A DNA stretch of 64,000 nucleotides from Flavobacterium sedimenticola (GTDB lineage: Bacteria > Bacteroidota > Bacteroidia > Flavobacteriales > Flavobacteriaceae): contig NZ_JASGBP010000008.1 of the NCBI RefSeq assembly GCF_030053345.1, positions 62,001 through 126,000 on the forward strand. The letters run 5' to 3'. Positions 38,281 to 48,340 of this stretch are shown here, piece by piece (position 1 is the first letter of the stretch; each line of letters starts with the position of its first letter). Below the pieces are notes generated by a model, which saw only the letters and a list, made by a program, of their open reading frames with translations, was not told the origin of the DNA and did not search any database. The position numbers and the translations under genes are program-made.

Positions 38281-38463
38281 ATGGCTAAATTATTAGTAAA
38301 ACAAGTTAGAAGCAAAATCAACTGTCCTCTTACACAAAAAAGAGGATTAGAGGCTTTAGGTCTTCGTAAAATGGGACAAGTTGTGGAGCATGATTCAAAT
38401 CCGGCTATCCTTGGAATGATAAATAAAGTTAAACACTTAGTTTCCGTTGAGGAAGTTAAATAA
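38281..38463 (+). CDS. rpmD: 50S ribosomal protein uL30
   Basis: 60 residues, the short bacterial form. [45 protein letters not shown] shows the ferredoxin-like family pattern. Confidence 0.96.
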   Translation: MAKLLVKQVRSKINCPLTQKRGLEALGLRKMGQVVEHDSNPAILGMINKVKHLVSVEEVK

Positions 38464-38477
38464 TAAATCATCTAGTT

Positions 38478-38930
38478 ATGAATTTAAGTAACTTACAACC
38501 GGCTGAAGGTTCAACACACAACCAAAATAAAAGAGTAGGTAGAGGAGAAGGTTCCGGAAAAGGGGGTACTGCGGCACGTGGTCACAAAGGAGCTAAATCT
38601 CGTTCAGGTTATTCTAAAAAGATTGGTTTTGAAGGAGGTCAAATGCCACTTCAAAGACGTGTACCTAAGTTTGGTTTCAAAAACATCAACCGTGTGGAAT
38701 ATCAAGGCGTAAACCTTGATACACTACAGGCATTGGTGGATAACGGTCAAGTAACAGATACGGTAGATTTTACAGTATTGGTGGAAAACCGTTTGGCTAC
38801 TAAAAATGAGGTAGTAAAGATTTTAGGAAGAGGAGAATTAAAAGCTAAATTAAAAGTAACTGCTCACAAATTTACTGCAACTGCAAAAGCGGCTATCGAA
38901 GCTGCCGGAGGAGAAGCCGTAACATTATAA
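38478..38930 (+). CDS. rplO: 50S ribosomal protein uL15
   Basis: 150 residues. The N-terminal half is the Gly/Lys/Arg-rich extended tail that threads into 23S rRNA (RVGRGEGSGKGGTAARGHKGAKSRSG), and the C-terminal globular part ends with AAIEAAGGEAVTL. It lies directly before secY, as in the spc operon. Confidence 0.97.
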   Translation: MNLSNLQPAEGSTHNQNKRVGRGEGSGKGGTAARGHKGAKSRSGYSKKIGFEGGQMPLQRRVPKFGFKNINRVEYQGVNLDTLQALVDNGQVTDTVDFTVLVENRLATKNEVVKILGRGELKAKLKVTAHKFTATAKAAIEAAGGEAVTL

Positions 38931-38941
38931 TCTGAAAAACA

Positions 38942-40285
38942 ATGAAGAAATTTTTTGAATCATTAAATAATGTTTGGAAAATAGAAGAACTTAAGAATAG
39001 AATCTTGGTTACGCTTGGTCTATTGTTAGTTTACCGTTTTGGAGCGCACGTTACTTTACCCGGAATTGATGCTACGCAATTAGAAAACTTAGCCGGCCAA
39101 ACAGACAACGGTATTGGATCAATACTGGATATGTTTACCGGTGGAGCGTTCTCTAAAGCCTCGGTTTTCGCTTTGGGTATCATGCCTTACATCTCGGCTT
39201 CAATTGTTGTTCAGTTAATGGGTATTGCTATTCCGTACTTGCAAAAATTGCAAAAAGACGGCGAAAGCGGTAGAAAGAAATTGAATCAAATCACGCGTTG
39301 GTTAACCATCGCTATTACTTTGGTACAAGGTCCGGGTTATATCTATAACTTGTACAATACCTTGCCTCAAAATGCATTCCTGTTAGGATTCGATTCTTTC
39401 CAATTCCTTTTCTCTTCCGTATTGATTTTGACTACAGGTACTATTTTCGCCATGTGGTTAGGAGAGAAAATTACGGACAAAGGTATTGGTAACGGTATCT
39501 CCCTTTTAATTATGGTGGGTATCCTTGCCAGATTACCGCAAGCATTGTTTCAAGAATTTACTTCTAAAGTAACCAACAACAACGGTGGTCCGATGTTGCT
39601 AGTACTTGAAATCATTGTTTGGTTATTGGTAATTATAGCCTGTGTACTATTAGTAATGGCGGTTAGAAAAATTCCGGTGCAATACGCACGTCGTACCACA
39701 GCCGGGGATTTCGAACAAGATATGATGGGTGGTAACAGACAGTGGATTCCGTTAAAACTGAATTCTGCCGGAGTTATGCCAATCATCTTCGCACAAGCTA
39801 TTATGTTTATTCCGGCCGCTTTAGCAGGGCTTTCAAAATCTGAAACGTCTCAGTCTATTGCCGGTACATTTAGTAATATGTTTGGTTTTTGGTACAATCT
39901 TGTATTTGCATTGTTGATTTTGATTTTTACATTCTTCTACACTGCAATTACAGTTCCGACCAACAAAATGGCCGATGATTTAAAAAGAAGCGGCGGCTTT
40001 ATCCCGGGTGTGAAACCGGGTGTGGAAACAGCCGATTTCTTAGACAAAATCATGTCGCTTATAACATTCCCTGGCTCGTTATTTTTAGCTTTAATTGCTG
40101 TGTTCCCGGCAATTGTGGTTAGTCTTGATGTGCAACAATCTTGGGCAATGTTCTACGGTGGAACTTCACTTATCATCATGGTAGGTGTAGCCATTGATAC
40201 GATTCAACAAATAAATTCTTATTTATTGAATAAACACTATGACGGATTGATGAAAAGTGGTAAAAATAGAAAAGCAGTAGCTTAA
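38942..40285 (+). CDS. secY: Preprotein translocase subunit SecY
   Basis: 447 residues with ten transmembrane segments. SecY forms the inner-membrane protein-conducting channel with SecE and SecG. TM2/plug region segments around [28 protein letters not shown] and the cytoplasmic loop with [11 protein letters not shown] and [10 protein letters not shown] (SecA/ribosome contact sites) are clear. It is the entry point for the signal-peptide proteins seen elsewhere in the window. adk and map, which follow secY in many bacteria, are absent; infA follows after 5 nt. Confidence 0.98.
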   Translation: MKKFFESLNNVWKIEELKNRILVTLGLLLVYRFGAHVTLPGIDATQLENLAGQTDNGIGSILDMFTGGAFSKASVFALGIMPYISASIVVQLMGIAIPYLQKLQKDGESGRKKLNQITRWLTIAITLVQGPGYIYNLYNTLPQNAFLLGFDSFQFLFSSVLILTTGTIFAMWLGEKITDKGIGNGISLLIMVGILARLPQALFQEFTSKVTNNNGGPMLLVLEIIVWLLVIIACVLLVMAVRKIPVQYARRTTAGDFEQDMMGGNRQWIPLKLNSAGVMPIIFAQAIMFIPAALAGLSKSETSQSIAGTFSNMFGFWYNLVFALLILIFTFFYTAITVPTNKMADDLKRSGGFIPGVKPGVETADFLDKIMSLITFPGSLFLALIAVFPAIVVSLDVQQSWAMFYGGTSLIIMVGVAIDTIQQINSYLLNKHYDGLMKSGKNRKAVA

Positions 40286-40290
40286 TTTTT

Positions 40291-40506
40291 ATGGCAAAAC
40301 AATCAGCAATAGAACAAGACGGAACCATTATTGAAGCATTGTCCAATGCCATGTTTCGTGTGGAATTAGAAAACGGACACGTAGTAATTGCTCATATCTC
40401 AGGAAAGATGCGTATGCATTATATCAAATTGTTACCTGGTGACAAAGTGAAATTGGAAATGAGCCCTTACGATTTGTCTAAAGCAAGAATTACTTATAGA
40501 TACTAA
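40291..40506 (+). CDS. infA: Translation initiation factor IF-1
   Basis: 71 residues, an OB-fold protein that binds the 30S A site during initiation. The sequence [21 protein letters not shown] ... [34 protein letters not shown] matches IF-1 throughout. It is placed between secY and rpmJ. Confidence 0.98.
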   Translation: MAKQSAIEQDGTIIEALSNAMFRVELENGHVVIAHISGKMRMHYIKLLPGDKVKLEMSPYDLSKARITYRY

Positions 40507-40516
40507 AGCTACTAAT

Positions 40517-40633
40517 ATGAAAGTAAGAGCATCAGTTAAAAAAAGAAGTGCCGAGTGCATTATCGTACGTCGCAAAGGCAGATTGTACGTGATTAATAAA
40601 AAGAATCCTAGATTTAAACAAAGACAAGGATAA
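40517..40633 (+). CDS. rpmJ: 50S ribosomal protein bL36, zinc-free form
   Basis: A 38-residue protein starting [13 protein letters not shown] and ending NPRFKQRQG, read directly from the sequence between infA and rpsM. The canonical zinc ligands at positions 11, 14, 27 and 33 (Cys, Cys, Cys, His) are Ser, Cys, Asn and Phe here, so the zinc ribbon cannot form. The rest of the protein is conserved, so it should still assemble into the 50S subunit. Confidence 0.95.
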
Positions 40634-40635
40634 TT

Positions 40636-41010
40636 ATGGCAAGAATAGCAGGGGTAGACATCCCAAAAAACAAAAGAGGAGTTATCGCTTTAACCTACAT
40701 CTTCGGAATCGGTAAAAGCAGAGCTATTGAGATTTTAGAAAAAGCTCAAGTTAGCCAAGATAAAAAAGTTCAAGAGTGGAATGACGACGAAATCGGAGCG
40801 ATTCGTGACGCTGTGTCATACTACAAAATTGAAGGTGAGCTTCGTTCAGAAGTGTCACTACACATCAAACGTTTAATGGATATCGGATGTTATAGAGGAA
40901 TCCGTCACAGAGCTGGTCTTCCGCTAAGAGGACAAAGAACTAAGAACAACTCTAGAACAAGAAAAGGTAAAAGAAAAACTGTTGCTAACAAGAAAAAAGC
41001 AACTAAATAA
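40636..41010 (+). CDS. rpsM: 30S ribosomal protein uS13
   Basis: 124 residues. uS13 forms head bridges B1a/B1b and touches P-site tRNA with its basic tail ([18 protein letters not shown]). The helix-two-turn-helix segment [18 protein letters not shown] is the family mark. It starts 2 nt after rpmJ. Confidence 0.98.
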   Translation: MARIAGVDIPKNKRGVIALTYIFGIGKSRAIEILEKAQVSQDKKVQEWNDDEIGAIRDAVSYYKIEGELRSEVSLHIKRLMDIGCYRGIRHRAGLPLRGQRTKNNSRTRKGKRKTVANKKKATK

Positions 41011-41018
41011 TAAATAGT

Positions 41019-41402
41019 ATGGCTAAAACAACTGCAAAAAAACGTAAAGTTATCGTTGAGTCAACAGGTGAAGCTCATATTAATGCAACCTTCAACAACA
41101 TCATCATTTCGTTAACTAACAAAAAAGGTGAAGTTATCTCTTGGTCTTCTGCCGGTAAAATGGGATTCAGAGGTTCTAAAAAGAACACTCCGTATGCCGC
41201 ACAAATGGCCGCTGAAGATTGTGGGAAAGTGGCGTTAGAAGCTGGACTTAAAAAAGTAAAAGTGTATGTGAAAGGACCGGGGAACGGGCGTGAGTCTGCT
41301 ATCCGTTCTATCCACAACTCCGGAATTGAAGTTACCGAAATCATCGACGTAACTCCAATGCCGCACAACGGATGTCGTCCTCCTAAAAGACGAAGAGTAT
41401 AA
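41019..41402 (+). CDS. rpsK: 30S ribosomal protein uS11
   Basis: 127 residues. uS11 lies on the 30S platform by the E site. [42 protein letters not shown] and the C-terminus [17 protein letters not shown] are diagnostic. An 81-nt structured spacer follows before rpsD. Confidence 0.98.
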   Translation: MAKTTAKKRKVIVESTGEAHINATFNNIIISLTNKKGEVISWSSAGKMGFRGSKKNTPYAAQMAAEDCGKVALEAGLKKVKVYVKGPGNGRESAIRSIHNSGIEVTEIIDVTPMPHNGCRPPKRRRV

Positions 41403-41417
41403 TTTATAGTATAACCT

Positions 41418-41469
41418 AGACAGAACCCGGATTATCGAAGGATACGACCTGAATTCATAATCCCTGTCT
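41418..41469 (+). promoter_or_regulatory. Stem-loop leader ahead of rpsD (candidate S4 control site)
   Basis: AGACAG (41418-41423) and GGATTAT (41429-41435) on the left pair with a continuous ATAATCC-CTGTCT (41457-41469) on the right, leaving a 5-nt bulge AACCC. Thirteen perfect pairs in an intra-operon spacer just before the gene for the autoregulator uS4 suggest a translational control site. No promoter motif lies in the spacer. Confidence 0.65.
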
Positions 41470-41483
41470 TAAAACAATGTAAA

Positions 41484-42089
41484 ATGGCAAGATATACTGG
41501 TCCTAGTACAAAAATCGCCCGTAAATTCGGCGAAGCAATCTTCGGAGACGATAAAGCCTTCGAAAAAAGAAATTACCCTCCGGGACAACACGGAATGGCA
41601 AAAAAACGCGGTAAAAAATCCGAGTATGCCGTTCAGTTGATGGAGAAACAAAAAGCAAAATACACCTATGGTGTTTTAGAGCGTCAATTCCGTAAAATGT
41701 ACGAGAAAGCAGCTGCCTCTCACGGGGTAACCGGTGAAATCTTGTTACAATTATGCGAAGCGCGTTTAGACAACGTAGTGTACAGAATGGGTATCGCTCC
41801 GTCAAGAAGAGCCGCTCGTCAAATTGTTTCGCACCGTCACATTACCGTTAACGGAGAAGTAGTTAACATTCCTTCTTATCACTTAAAAGCCGGTGATAAA
41901 GTGGCTGTTCGTGAAAAATCTAAATCTGTTGAAGCTATCGAGCGTTCTTTGGCTAATTCTTCTCACGTATATGAGTGGATTACTTGGAACAACGATACTA
42001 AAGAAGGAACTTTCGTTTCTGTACCGCAAAGACTTCAGATTCCTGAAAATATCAAAGAACAATTAATCGTAGAGTTGTACAACAAATAA
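41484..42089 (+). CDS. rpsD: 30S ribosomal protein uS4
   Basis: 201 residues. uS4 nucleates 16S 5'-domain assembly and in E. coli represses its own operon. The core contains the S4 RNA-binding domain [31 protein letters not shown]. There is no N-terminal Cys cluster (the zinc-free type). A bulged stem-loop sits 15 nt upstream of its ATG. Confidence 0.98.
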   Translation: MARYTGPSTKIARKFGEAIFGDDKAFEKRNYPPGQHGMAKKRGKKSEYAVQLMEKQKAKYTYGVLERQFRKMYEKAAASHGVTGEILLQLCEARLDNVVYRMGIAPSRRAARQIVSHRHITVNGEVVNIPSYHLKAGDKVAVREKSKSVEAIERSLANSSHVYEWITWNNDTKEGTFVSVPQRLQIPENIKEQLIVELYNK

Positions 42090-42110
42090 TAATTGACAGT
42101 AGTCTAAATT

Positions 42111-43103
42111 ATGGCAATATTTAATTTTCAGAAGCCCGATAAAGTTATCATGATCGATTCCACCGATTTTGAAGGTAAGTTTGAATTCAGACCTTTAGAA
42201 CCGGGATACGGATTGACCGTTGGTAATGCACTAAGAAGAGTTTTACTTTCTGCGTTAGAAGGTTATGCCATCACTTCGGTTCGTATCGAAGGTGTAGAGC
42301 ATGAGTTTTCTACCATTTCCGGTGTAGTTGAGGATGTGACTGAAATTATCCTAAATCTAAAACAAGTACGTTTCAAACGTCAAATTGAAGATGTAGATAA
42401 TGAAACAGTATCCATCTCCATCTCCGGAAAAGACCAAATTACCGCCGGTGATTTTCAAAAATTCATCTCCGGTTTCCAGGTGTTAAACCCGGAATTGGTC
42501 ATCTGCAACTTAGACAGTAAAGTGAATCTGAACATGGAATTAACCATCGAGAAAGGTCGTGGTTACGTTCCTGCAGAAGAGAACAAAAAACAAAACGCAG
42601 CTATCGGTACCATTTTTACAGACTCTATCTTTACTCCGGTAAAAAATGTAAAATACGCTATCGAGAACTTCCGTGTAGAGCAAAAAACCGATTACGAAAA
42701 ATTAGTTTTCGAAATCAAAACTGACGGTTCTATCAACCCGAAAGATGCTTTAACTGAAGCTGCTAAAGTTTTAATTCACCACTTCATGTTGTTCTCCGAT
42801 GAGAGAATAACACTAGAGGCTGACGAAATCGCTCAAACAGAATCTTACGACGAAGAATCATTACACATGAGACAACTGTTGAAAACCAAATTGGTCGATA
42901 TGGACTTGTCAGTAAGAGCCTTAAACTGTTTGAAAGCAGCCGAAGTTGACACACTCGGAGATCTTGTATCTTTCAACAAAAACGACTTAATGAAGTTCCG
43001 TAATTTCGGTAAAAAATCACTAACCGAACTAGACGAGTTGGTGGCTAATAAAAACCTGACTTTCGGAATGGACTTGAGCAAATATAAACTAGATAAAGAA
43101 TAA
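42111..43103 (+). CDS. rpoA: DNA-directed RNA polymerase subunit alpha
   Basis: 330 residues. The N-terminal domain (about 1-230) dimerises and assembles beta and beta' ([45 protein letters not shown]). A linker leads to the C-terminal domain (about 250-320; [21 protein letters not shown]) that contacts UP elements and activators. It is placed between rpsD and rplQ as in the alpha operon. Confidence 0.98.
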   Translation: MAIFNFQKPDKVIMIDSTDFEGKFEFRPLEPGYGLTVGNALRRVLLSALEGYAITSVRIEGVEHEFSTISGVVEDVTEIILNLKQVRFKRQIEDVDNETVSISISGKDQITAGDFQKFISGFQVLNPELVICNLDSKVNLNMELTIEKGRGYVPAEENKKQNAAIGTIFTDSIFTPVKNVKYAIENFRVEQKTDYEKLVFEIKTDGSINPKDALTEAAKVLIHHFMLFSDERITLEADEIAQTESYDEESLHMRQLLKTKLVDMDLSVRALNCLKAAEVDTLGDLVSFNKNDLMKFRNFGKKSLTELDELVANKNLTFGMDLSKYKLDKE

Positions 43104-43107
43104 ATTA

Positions 43108-43149
43108 CTTCATATTTTGCTCTCCAAAGCGGATCGTAGCAAGATGAAG
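43108..43149 (+). promoter_or_regulatory. Bulged stem-loop in the rpoA-rplQ spacer
   Basis: CTTCAT (43108-43113) plus TTTGCT (43116-43121) pair with AGCAAG (43138-43143) plus ATGAAG (43144-43149), with a 2-nt bulge and one G-U pair. Its layout, a bulged 12-bp stem in a spacer before one r-protein gene, resembles the element before rpsD. Confidence 0.55.
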
Positions 43150-43166
43150 GTTAAAAAAAGTACGTC

Positions 43167-43784
43167 ATGAGACACGGAAAAAAAGTAAATCACTTAAGCA
43201 GACAAACCGGACACAGAAAGTCTATGTTGGCCAATATGGCTTGTTCTCTTATCGAGCACAAACGTATTATCACCACAGTTGCTAAAGCTAAAGCGCTTAA
43301 ACAATTCGTTGAGCCTTTAGTAACAAAGTCAAAAGAAGATACTACACACAACAGACGTATCGTTTTCGCTTACATCAGAAACAAGTATGCTGTAACCGAA
43401 TTGTTCAGAGAAGTTGCTGCGAAAGTAGGTGACCGTCCGGGAGGATACACCCGTATTATCAAGTTAGGAAACCGTTTGGGAGATAACGCTGATATGTGTA
43501 TGATCGAGTTGGTTGATTTCAACGAACTATACAACGGAGGTAAAAAAGAAGAGAAAAAAGGAAGAACCCGTCGTGCTAAAAAATCGACTACTTCAGCTCC
43601 TGTAGCGGCTGCACCTAAAGCAGAAGCGCCGGCGCCGGTAGTAGAAGACGCAGTAGAGGAGACTCCGGTTGCAGAAGTAGTAGAAACTCCGGTTGTTGAG
43701 GAAACTCCGGTAGCGGAAGCACCTGCAGAAGAAGCTCCGGAAGCTCCGGCGACCGACGAAGAATCTAAAGAAGAGCAAGCCTAA
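43167..43784 (+). CDS. rplQ: 50S ribosomal protein bL17 with long acidic/Ala-Pro tail
   Basis: 205 residues. The first ~125 are normal bL17 ([21 protein letters not shown] ... [15 protein letters not shown]). After a basic linker ([15 protein letters not shown]) comes a ~65-residue tail made almost only of Ala, Glu, Pro, Val and Thr in imperfect repeats such as [14 protein letters not shown]. The tail is absent from E. coli bL17 and looks intrinsically disordered and strongly acidic. It is the last gene of the superoperon, followed by a strong terminator. Confidence 0.97.
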   Translation: MRHGKKVNHLSRQTGHRKSMLANMACSLIEHKRIITTVAKAKALKQFVEPLVTKSKEDTTHNRRIVFAYIRNKYAVTELFREVAAKVGDRPGGYTRIIKLGNRLGDNADMCMIELVDFNELYNGGKKEEKKGRTRRAKKSTTSAPVAAAPKAEAPAPVVEDAVEETPVAEVVETPVVEETPVAEAPAEEAPEAPATDEESKEEQA

Positions 43785-43805
43785 TGGTAGCCCACTCTTA
43801 AATAT

Positions 43806-43839
43806 AAAGGATAAACAGTTTTGTTTATCCTTTTTTTTT
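43806..43839 (+). terminator. Intrinsic terminator of the ribosomal superoperon
   Basis: A 12-bp perfect stem (43806-43817 with 43822-43833; core AGGATAAACA) with loop GTTT merges into a run of nine T. It lies 22 nt after the rplQ stop. Confidence 0.92.
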
Positions 43840-43900
43840 GTACTGTTTGGAACAGAGCAGAAGTCTAGAAGCGAACGGCTCGGGATTTATCAGCATACCA

Positions 43901-43946
43901 TTTTCCCGCTGTTTGCACTACACGGTAGATGCGTCCATCGGGGCTA
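43901..43946 (-). repeat. Dispersed palindromic intergenic repeat, copy C
   Basis: On the minus strand it begins TAGCCCCGATGGACGC and ends CAGCGGGAAAA. The centre is a small hairpin, CTAC and GTAG around ACG with outer GCA/TGC, the same ACACGG core as copy A. Internal arms are shorter than in copies B and D. Confidence 0.75.
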
Positions 43947-44012
43947 AAAGGGAATCTAAGGGAATGTTTATAAACTTTAATAATTCCATTTTAATATGAG
44001 TGTTCAATAAAT

Positions 44013-44020
44013 TAATTTTG
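44013..44020 (+). promoter_or_regulatory. -7 element of carA
   Basis: TAATTTTG, a full TAnnTTTG match, 92 nt before the ATG. There is no clear TTG -33 box, and the transcript would begin with the A/C-rich repeated leader. Confidence 0.5.
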
Positions 44021-44112
44021 TCACTAACAAATCAAACTAACAACCCGAAACCCGCAACTCGAAACCTGCAACATAACACATAACACACAACTTACAACAC
44101 ACAACTTACAAT

Positions 44113-45234
44113 ATGAAATACACAACAAGACCACAAGCCTTACTACTACTCGCCGACGGTACTATTTTTTACGGTAAATCCATCGGAATCTCCGGAAAAA
44201 CCTTTGGCGAAGTTTGTTTCAACACCGGAATGACCGGCTACCAGGAAATCTTTACCGATCCGTCTTATTTCGGCCAAATCATGGTCGCCACCAACCCACA
44301 CATCGGGAATTATGGTGTTAATGCCAACGAAGTCGAAGCCGACAACATCATGATTGCCGGTTTGGTGTGTAAAAATTTCAGTTTTACCCATTCGCGTCCC
44401 GATTCGGAAAGCAACCTTTACGACTATTTCGAAAAACAAAACTTAATTTGCCTATCCGATGTAGATACCCGTGCTTTGGTAAGCTACATCCGTGACAATG
44501 GTGCCCAAAACGCCGTCATCTGCACCGACGGAACGCCGATTGAAGAATTAAAAACGTTGTTGGCGAAAGTGCCCGATATGAAAGGCTTAGAGTTGGCCTC
44601 CAAAGTATCGGTAACCGAACCGTATTTTTTCGGAGATGAAACGGCCACTTATAAAATAGCCGCTTTGGATTTAGGAATCAAAAGAAACATCTTGCGCAAC
44701 TTGGCCAAACGCGACTGCTACATTAAAGTGTTTCCGTACAACACGCCGTTTGAAGATTTAAAAGCCTTCAATCCCGATGGTTATTTCTTGTCTAACGGAC
44801 CCGGCGATCCGGAACCGCTGACCGAGGTCATCGAAACCGCCAAACAAATGATTGCGTCGGACAGGCCGGTTTTCGGGATTTGTCTCGGTCACCAAATTAT
44901 CGGCTTGGCCAACGGGGTGTCGACATACAAAATGTTCAATGGTCACCGCGGCATCAACCATCCGGTAATGAATATCCTAACGGGTAAAGGGGAAATCACC
45001 TCGCAAAACCACGGCTTTGCCGTAAACCGTGAAGAATTAGAAAAACATCCTGATTTAGAAATCACGCACTATCACATCAACGACAATACGGTGGCCGGCA
45101 TGCGCATGAAATCGAAATCGTGTTTCTCGGTGCAATACCATCCGGAAGCCAGTCCCGGACCACACGATGCCGAATATTTGTTCGATGAGTTTGTAGCCAA
45201 TATTCAAAAAGCCAAAAGCTTACAAACGGTTTAA
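44113..45234 (+). CDS. carA: Carbamoyl-phosphate synthase small (glutaminase) subunit
   Basis: 373 residues. CarA hydrolyses glutamine and passes ammonia to CarB for carbamoyl phosphate, the first step to pyrimidines and arginine. The N-terminal CPSase small-chain domain (GMTGYQEIFTDPSYFGQI) is followed by a class I amidotransferase domain with nucleophile C257 (GICLGHQ) and the His/Glu pair H343/E345 (QYHPEA). carB is not adjacent; eno follows, so the heterodimer is encoded at split loci. The 5' leader is unusual, being rich in A and C and almost free of G. Confidence 0.97.
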   Translation: MKYTTRPQALLLLADGTIFYGKSIGISGKTFGEVCFNTGMTGYQEIFTDPSYFGQIMVATNPHIGNYGVNANEVEADNIMIAGLVCKNFSFTHSRPDSESNLYDYFEKQNLICLSDVDTRALVSYIRDNGAQNAVICTDGTPIEELKTLLAKVPDMKGLELASKVSVTEPYFFGDETATYKIAALDLGIKRNILRNLAKRDCYIKVFPYNTPFEDLKAFNPDGYFLSNGPGDPEPLTEVIETAKQMIASDRPVFGICLGHQIIGLANGVSTYKMFNGHRGINHPVMNILTGKGEITSQNHGFAVNREELEKHPDLEITHYHINDNTVAGMRMKSKSCFSVQYHPEASPGPHDAEYLFDEFVANIQKAKSLQTV

Positions 45235-45245
45235 GCTTGCCTCAC

Positions 45246-45348
45246 TAGCCCCGATTGTAGTGGACATCCTTTTGTTTTGTCATCCTGTCCCGAGGCTTCG
45301 GGAGTCGAAGGACAAAACAAAAGAGGGAAACGAAAAGCGGGAATAGGG
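45246..45348 (+). repeat. Dispersed palindromic intergenic repeat, copy D
   Basis: Outer arms TAGCCCCGATTGTAGTGG and AAAAGCGGGAATAGGG. The centre has a perfect 13-bp stem (45269-45281 with 45311-45323; CTTTTGTTTTGTC) enclosing a second small hairpin, TCCCGA and TCGGGA around GGCT. It is the longest copy, right after the carA stop. Confidence 0.85.
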
Positions 45349-45472
45349 ACAACAAAAATACCCGAACCATTCGCTCCAAGACTTGATACTTCGTCTACGC
45401 TCAGTACAGGCGGAGCTCAGTCTGATAAAAGTGACAATACTAAATCGTTTGCGTTAATAACATTCGGCTGAA

Positions 45473-45507
45473 TTGTCAAATTCCTAAAAAAAGATGGAAT
45501 ATATTTG
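45473..45507 (+). promoter_or_regulatory. Promoter of eno
   Basis: TATATTTG (45500-45507) is a full -7 match, 43 nt before the ATG. A TTG lies at 45473-45475, giving a 24-nt spacer, slightly longer than the usual range. Confidence 0.55.
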
Positions 45508-45526
45508 TGATAAATGTAAAAACTAA

Positions 45527-46843
<1,317 letters not shown>

Positions 46844-46868
46844 TTTCATTCCGATAAGGATGCTGTTG

Positions 46869-46903
46869 ACACCCGATAGGTTTTAACCTGTCGGGTGTTT
46901 TTT
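46869..46903 (+). terminator. Intrinsic terminator of eno
   Basis: ACACCCGATAGGT (46869-46881) pairs with ACCTGTCGGGTGT (46886-46898) with one G-U pair around a TTTA loop, and seven T follow directly. Confidence 0.9.
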
Positions 46904-46981
46904 GTTGATTTCCAGAAAATTGAAGGATAAGGTAAGCGAACTTTTACTATTTTTACACACATAACAACACACTACTTCATA

Positions 46982-48322
46982 ATGAGAAAACACTATTTTT
47001 TGATTCTTTCCTTTTTAGGATTATGGCTTACCGCTAAAGCACAAACTACGACCATACTGATTTACGACAACGTACTGTTTTATGATGGTTACGCTGCGTT
47101 GGTAAATGAACCTACAGAACCCGATGTCATTCGATTGCGAAATGATTTGTTTACCAAAAAACTCACGCAAGAGGTATTGGATCAAATAGGCAGCACACTG
47201 ACGCTTAATGTATTGATATCGGCGGCTTGTGATAATTATGACCGTATCGGAAATGTGAATTTGGCGTTAGTGCCCAAAGGAGCTGAGATATACAATCCCA
47301 ACACTACTAATCGCATAGAGTTGGGCCGATTCATCACACCGTTTATGAATAAAAATATTGAACCCAGTTCGGTTCCGTATACCTTTTCGGTGGATAACGT
47401 GGCCAAGATTTTAAAGGATAGTTATCTGAATTCCGTCTACGATTTTTGGATAGAATTAGAGGTTTTCGGAGTGCCGTATGCTGCCAACACTCAGGTGGCC
47501 GGATGTGCGGGGCGAAATGATGTTTTTTTCGGGACATTAGAATTCGCCACCAATGATGTTACTACGGTTCCCAATGATACTTTTGTATTGCCGTTAAACT
47601 TTAAAAAAGATCTGAACAACTATGCGGCCGGTGCTTCGGATGCTATCGGCACTACAGTACGAACCATTAATTTCAATGTGCCGTCAGCCATCAACAATGC
47701 TTCCTTTTACTTAATCACTTCCAATCATGGTGCCAACTCAGGTGGAGAGGAATACAACCGAAGATGGCATTATATCTCTTTCGACGGCAATCAGGTTTTA
47801 TCCTATCGCCCGGGAGAACCTACCTGTGAGCCGTATCGGATTTACAATACCCAACCCAACGGGATTTACGGTTCTACTCCGAGAACACCGGCACAATGGC
47901 AATCTTTTAGTAATTGGTGTCCCGGTTCGGTCATTCCTATTCGTCAAATTAGTTTAGGAAACCTGGCGGCAGGAGATCATTCGTTTGTTATCTCGGTACC
48001 CGATGCCGTTTTTGTGGGACAACAAGGTTATATTCCCGTTTCGCTGTATCTTCAGGGACAAAATACTACTTTGGGAACCGAAAATTTCACGGTATTAGAT
48101 TTTAAATACTACCCCAATCCGGCCAAAAACGAACTCACTATTAGCGCCAACACTGTGATGAAATTGGTGTCGCTTTACGATATGCAAGGCAGGTTATTGG
48201 TTTCCAAATCAGTAGAACAAACGCAAACGTCAATTGATGTGGCTGCGTACTCCAATGGAATTTACGTTTTAAAAGTGCGTTCTGACAATGAAGAAATCAC
48301 CAAAAAAATAGTAAAAGAATAG
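46982..48322 (+). CDS. Secreted PNGase F-like peptide-N-glycosidase with T9SS sorting domain
   Basis: 446 residues. The signal peptide ends in LTAKA (cleavage before Q21). Residues ~22-360 align by motif with PNGase F of Elizabethkingia: [11 protein letters not shown] with D87 at the place of the catalytic Asp, then ELGRFITPF, then FWIELEVFG (E158/E160), the [11 protein letters not shown] segment (E256/E257) and the [10 protein letters not shown] strand of the second jelly-roll. PNGase F releases intact N-glycans by cleaving the Asn-glycan amide. The last ~75 residues ([14 protein letters not shown] ... SNGIYVLKV ... KIVKE) form a T9SS type A sorting domain. The classical enzyme has no such tail. 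Overall identity looks low, so substrate specificity may differ. Confidence 0.85.
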   Translation: MRKHYFLILSFLGLWLTAKAQTTTILIYDNVLFYDGYAALVNEPTEPDVIRLRNDLFTKKLTQEVLDQIGSTLTLNVLISAACDNYDRIGNVNLALVPKGAEIYNPNTTNRIELGRFITPFMNKNIEPSSVPYTFSVDNVAKILKDSYLNSVYDFWIELEVFGVPYAANTQVAGCAGRNDVFFGTLEFATNDVTTVPNDTFVLPLNFKKDLNNYAAGASDAIGTTVRTINFNVPSAINNASFYLITSNHGANSGGEEYNRRWHYISFDGNQVLSYRPGEPTCEPYRIYNTQPNGIYGSTPRTPAQWQSFSNWCPGSVIPIRQISLGNLAAGDHSFVISVPDAVFVGQQGYIPVSLYLQGQNTTLGTENFTVLDFKYYPNPAKNELTISANTVMKLVSLYDMQGRLLVSKSVEQTQTSIDVAAYSNGIYVLKVRSDNEEITKKIVKE

Positions 48323-48340
48323 TTTTAAACTTTCCGATAG

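Larger units (their letters stand above)
43840..44112. other. Spacer between rplQ terminator and carA
   Basis: After the terminator this non-coding stretch holds repeat copy C (43901-43946), a TAATTTTG element (44013-44020) and a 70-nt A/C-rich leader built from short ACAAC/ACACA/CCCGAAAC units just before carA. No gene was found. Confidence 0.7.

Noticed and set aside
45277..45471. 64-codon open frame between carA and eno
   Set aside because: It spans repeat copy D, has a low-complexity Ser/Thr/Gly sequence with no family resemblance, and is best explained by the repeat.
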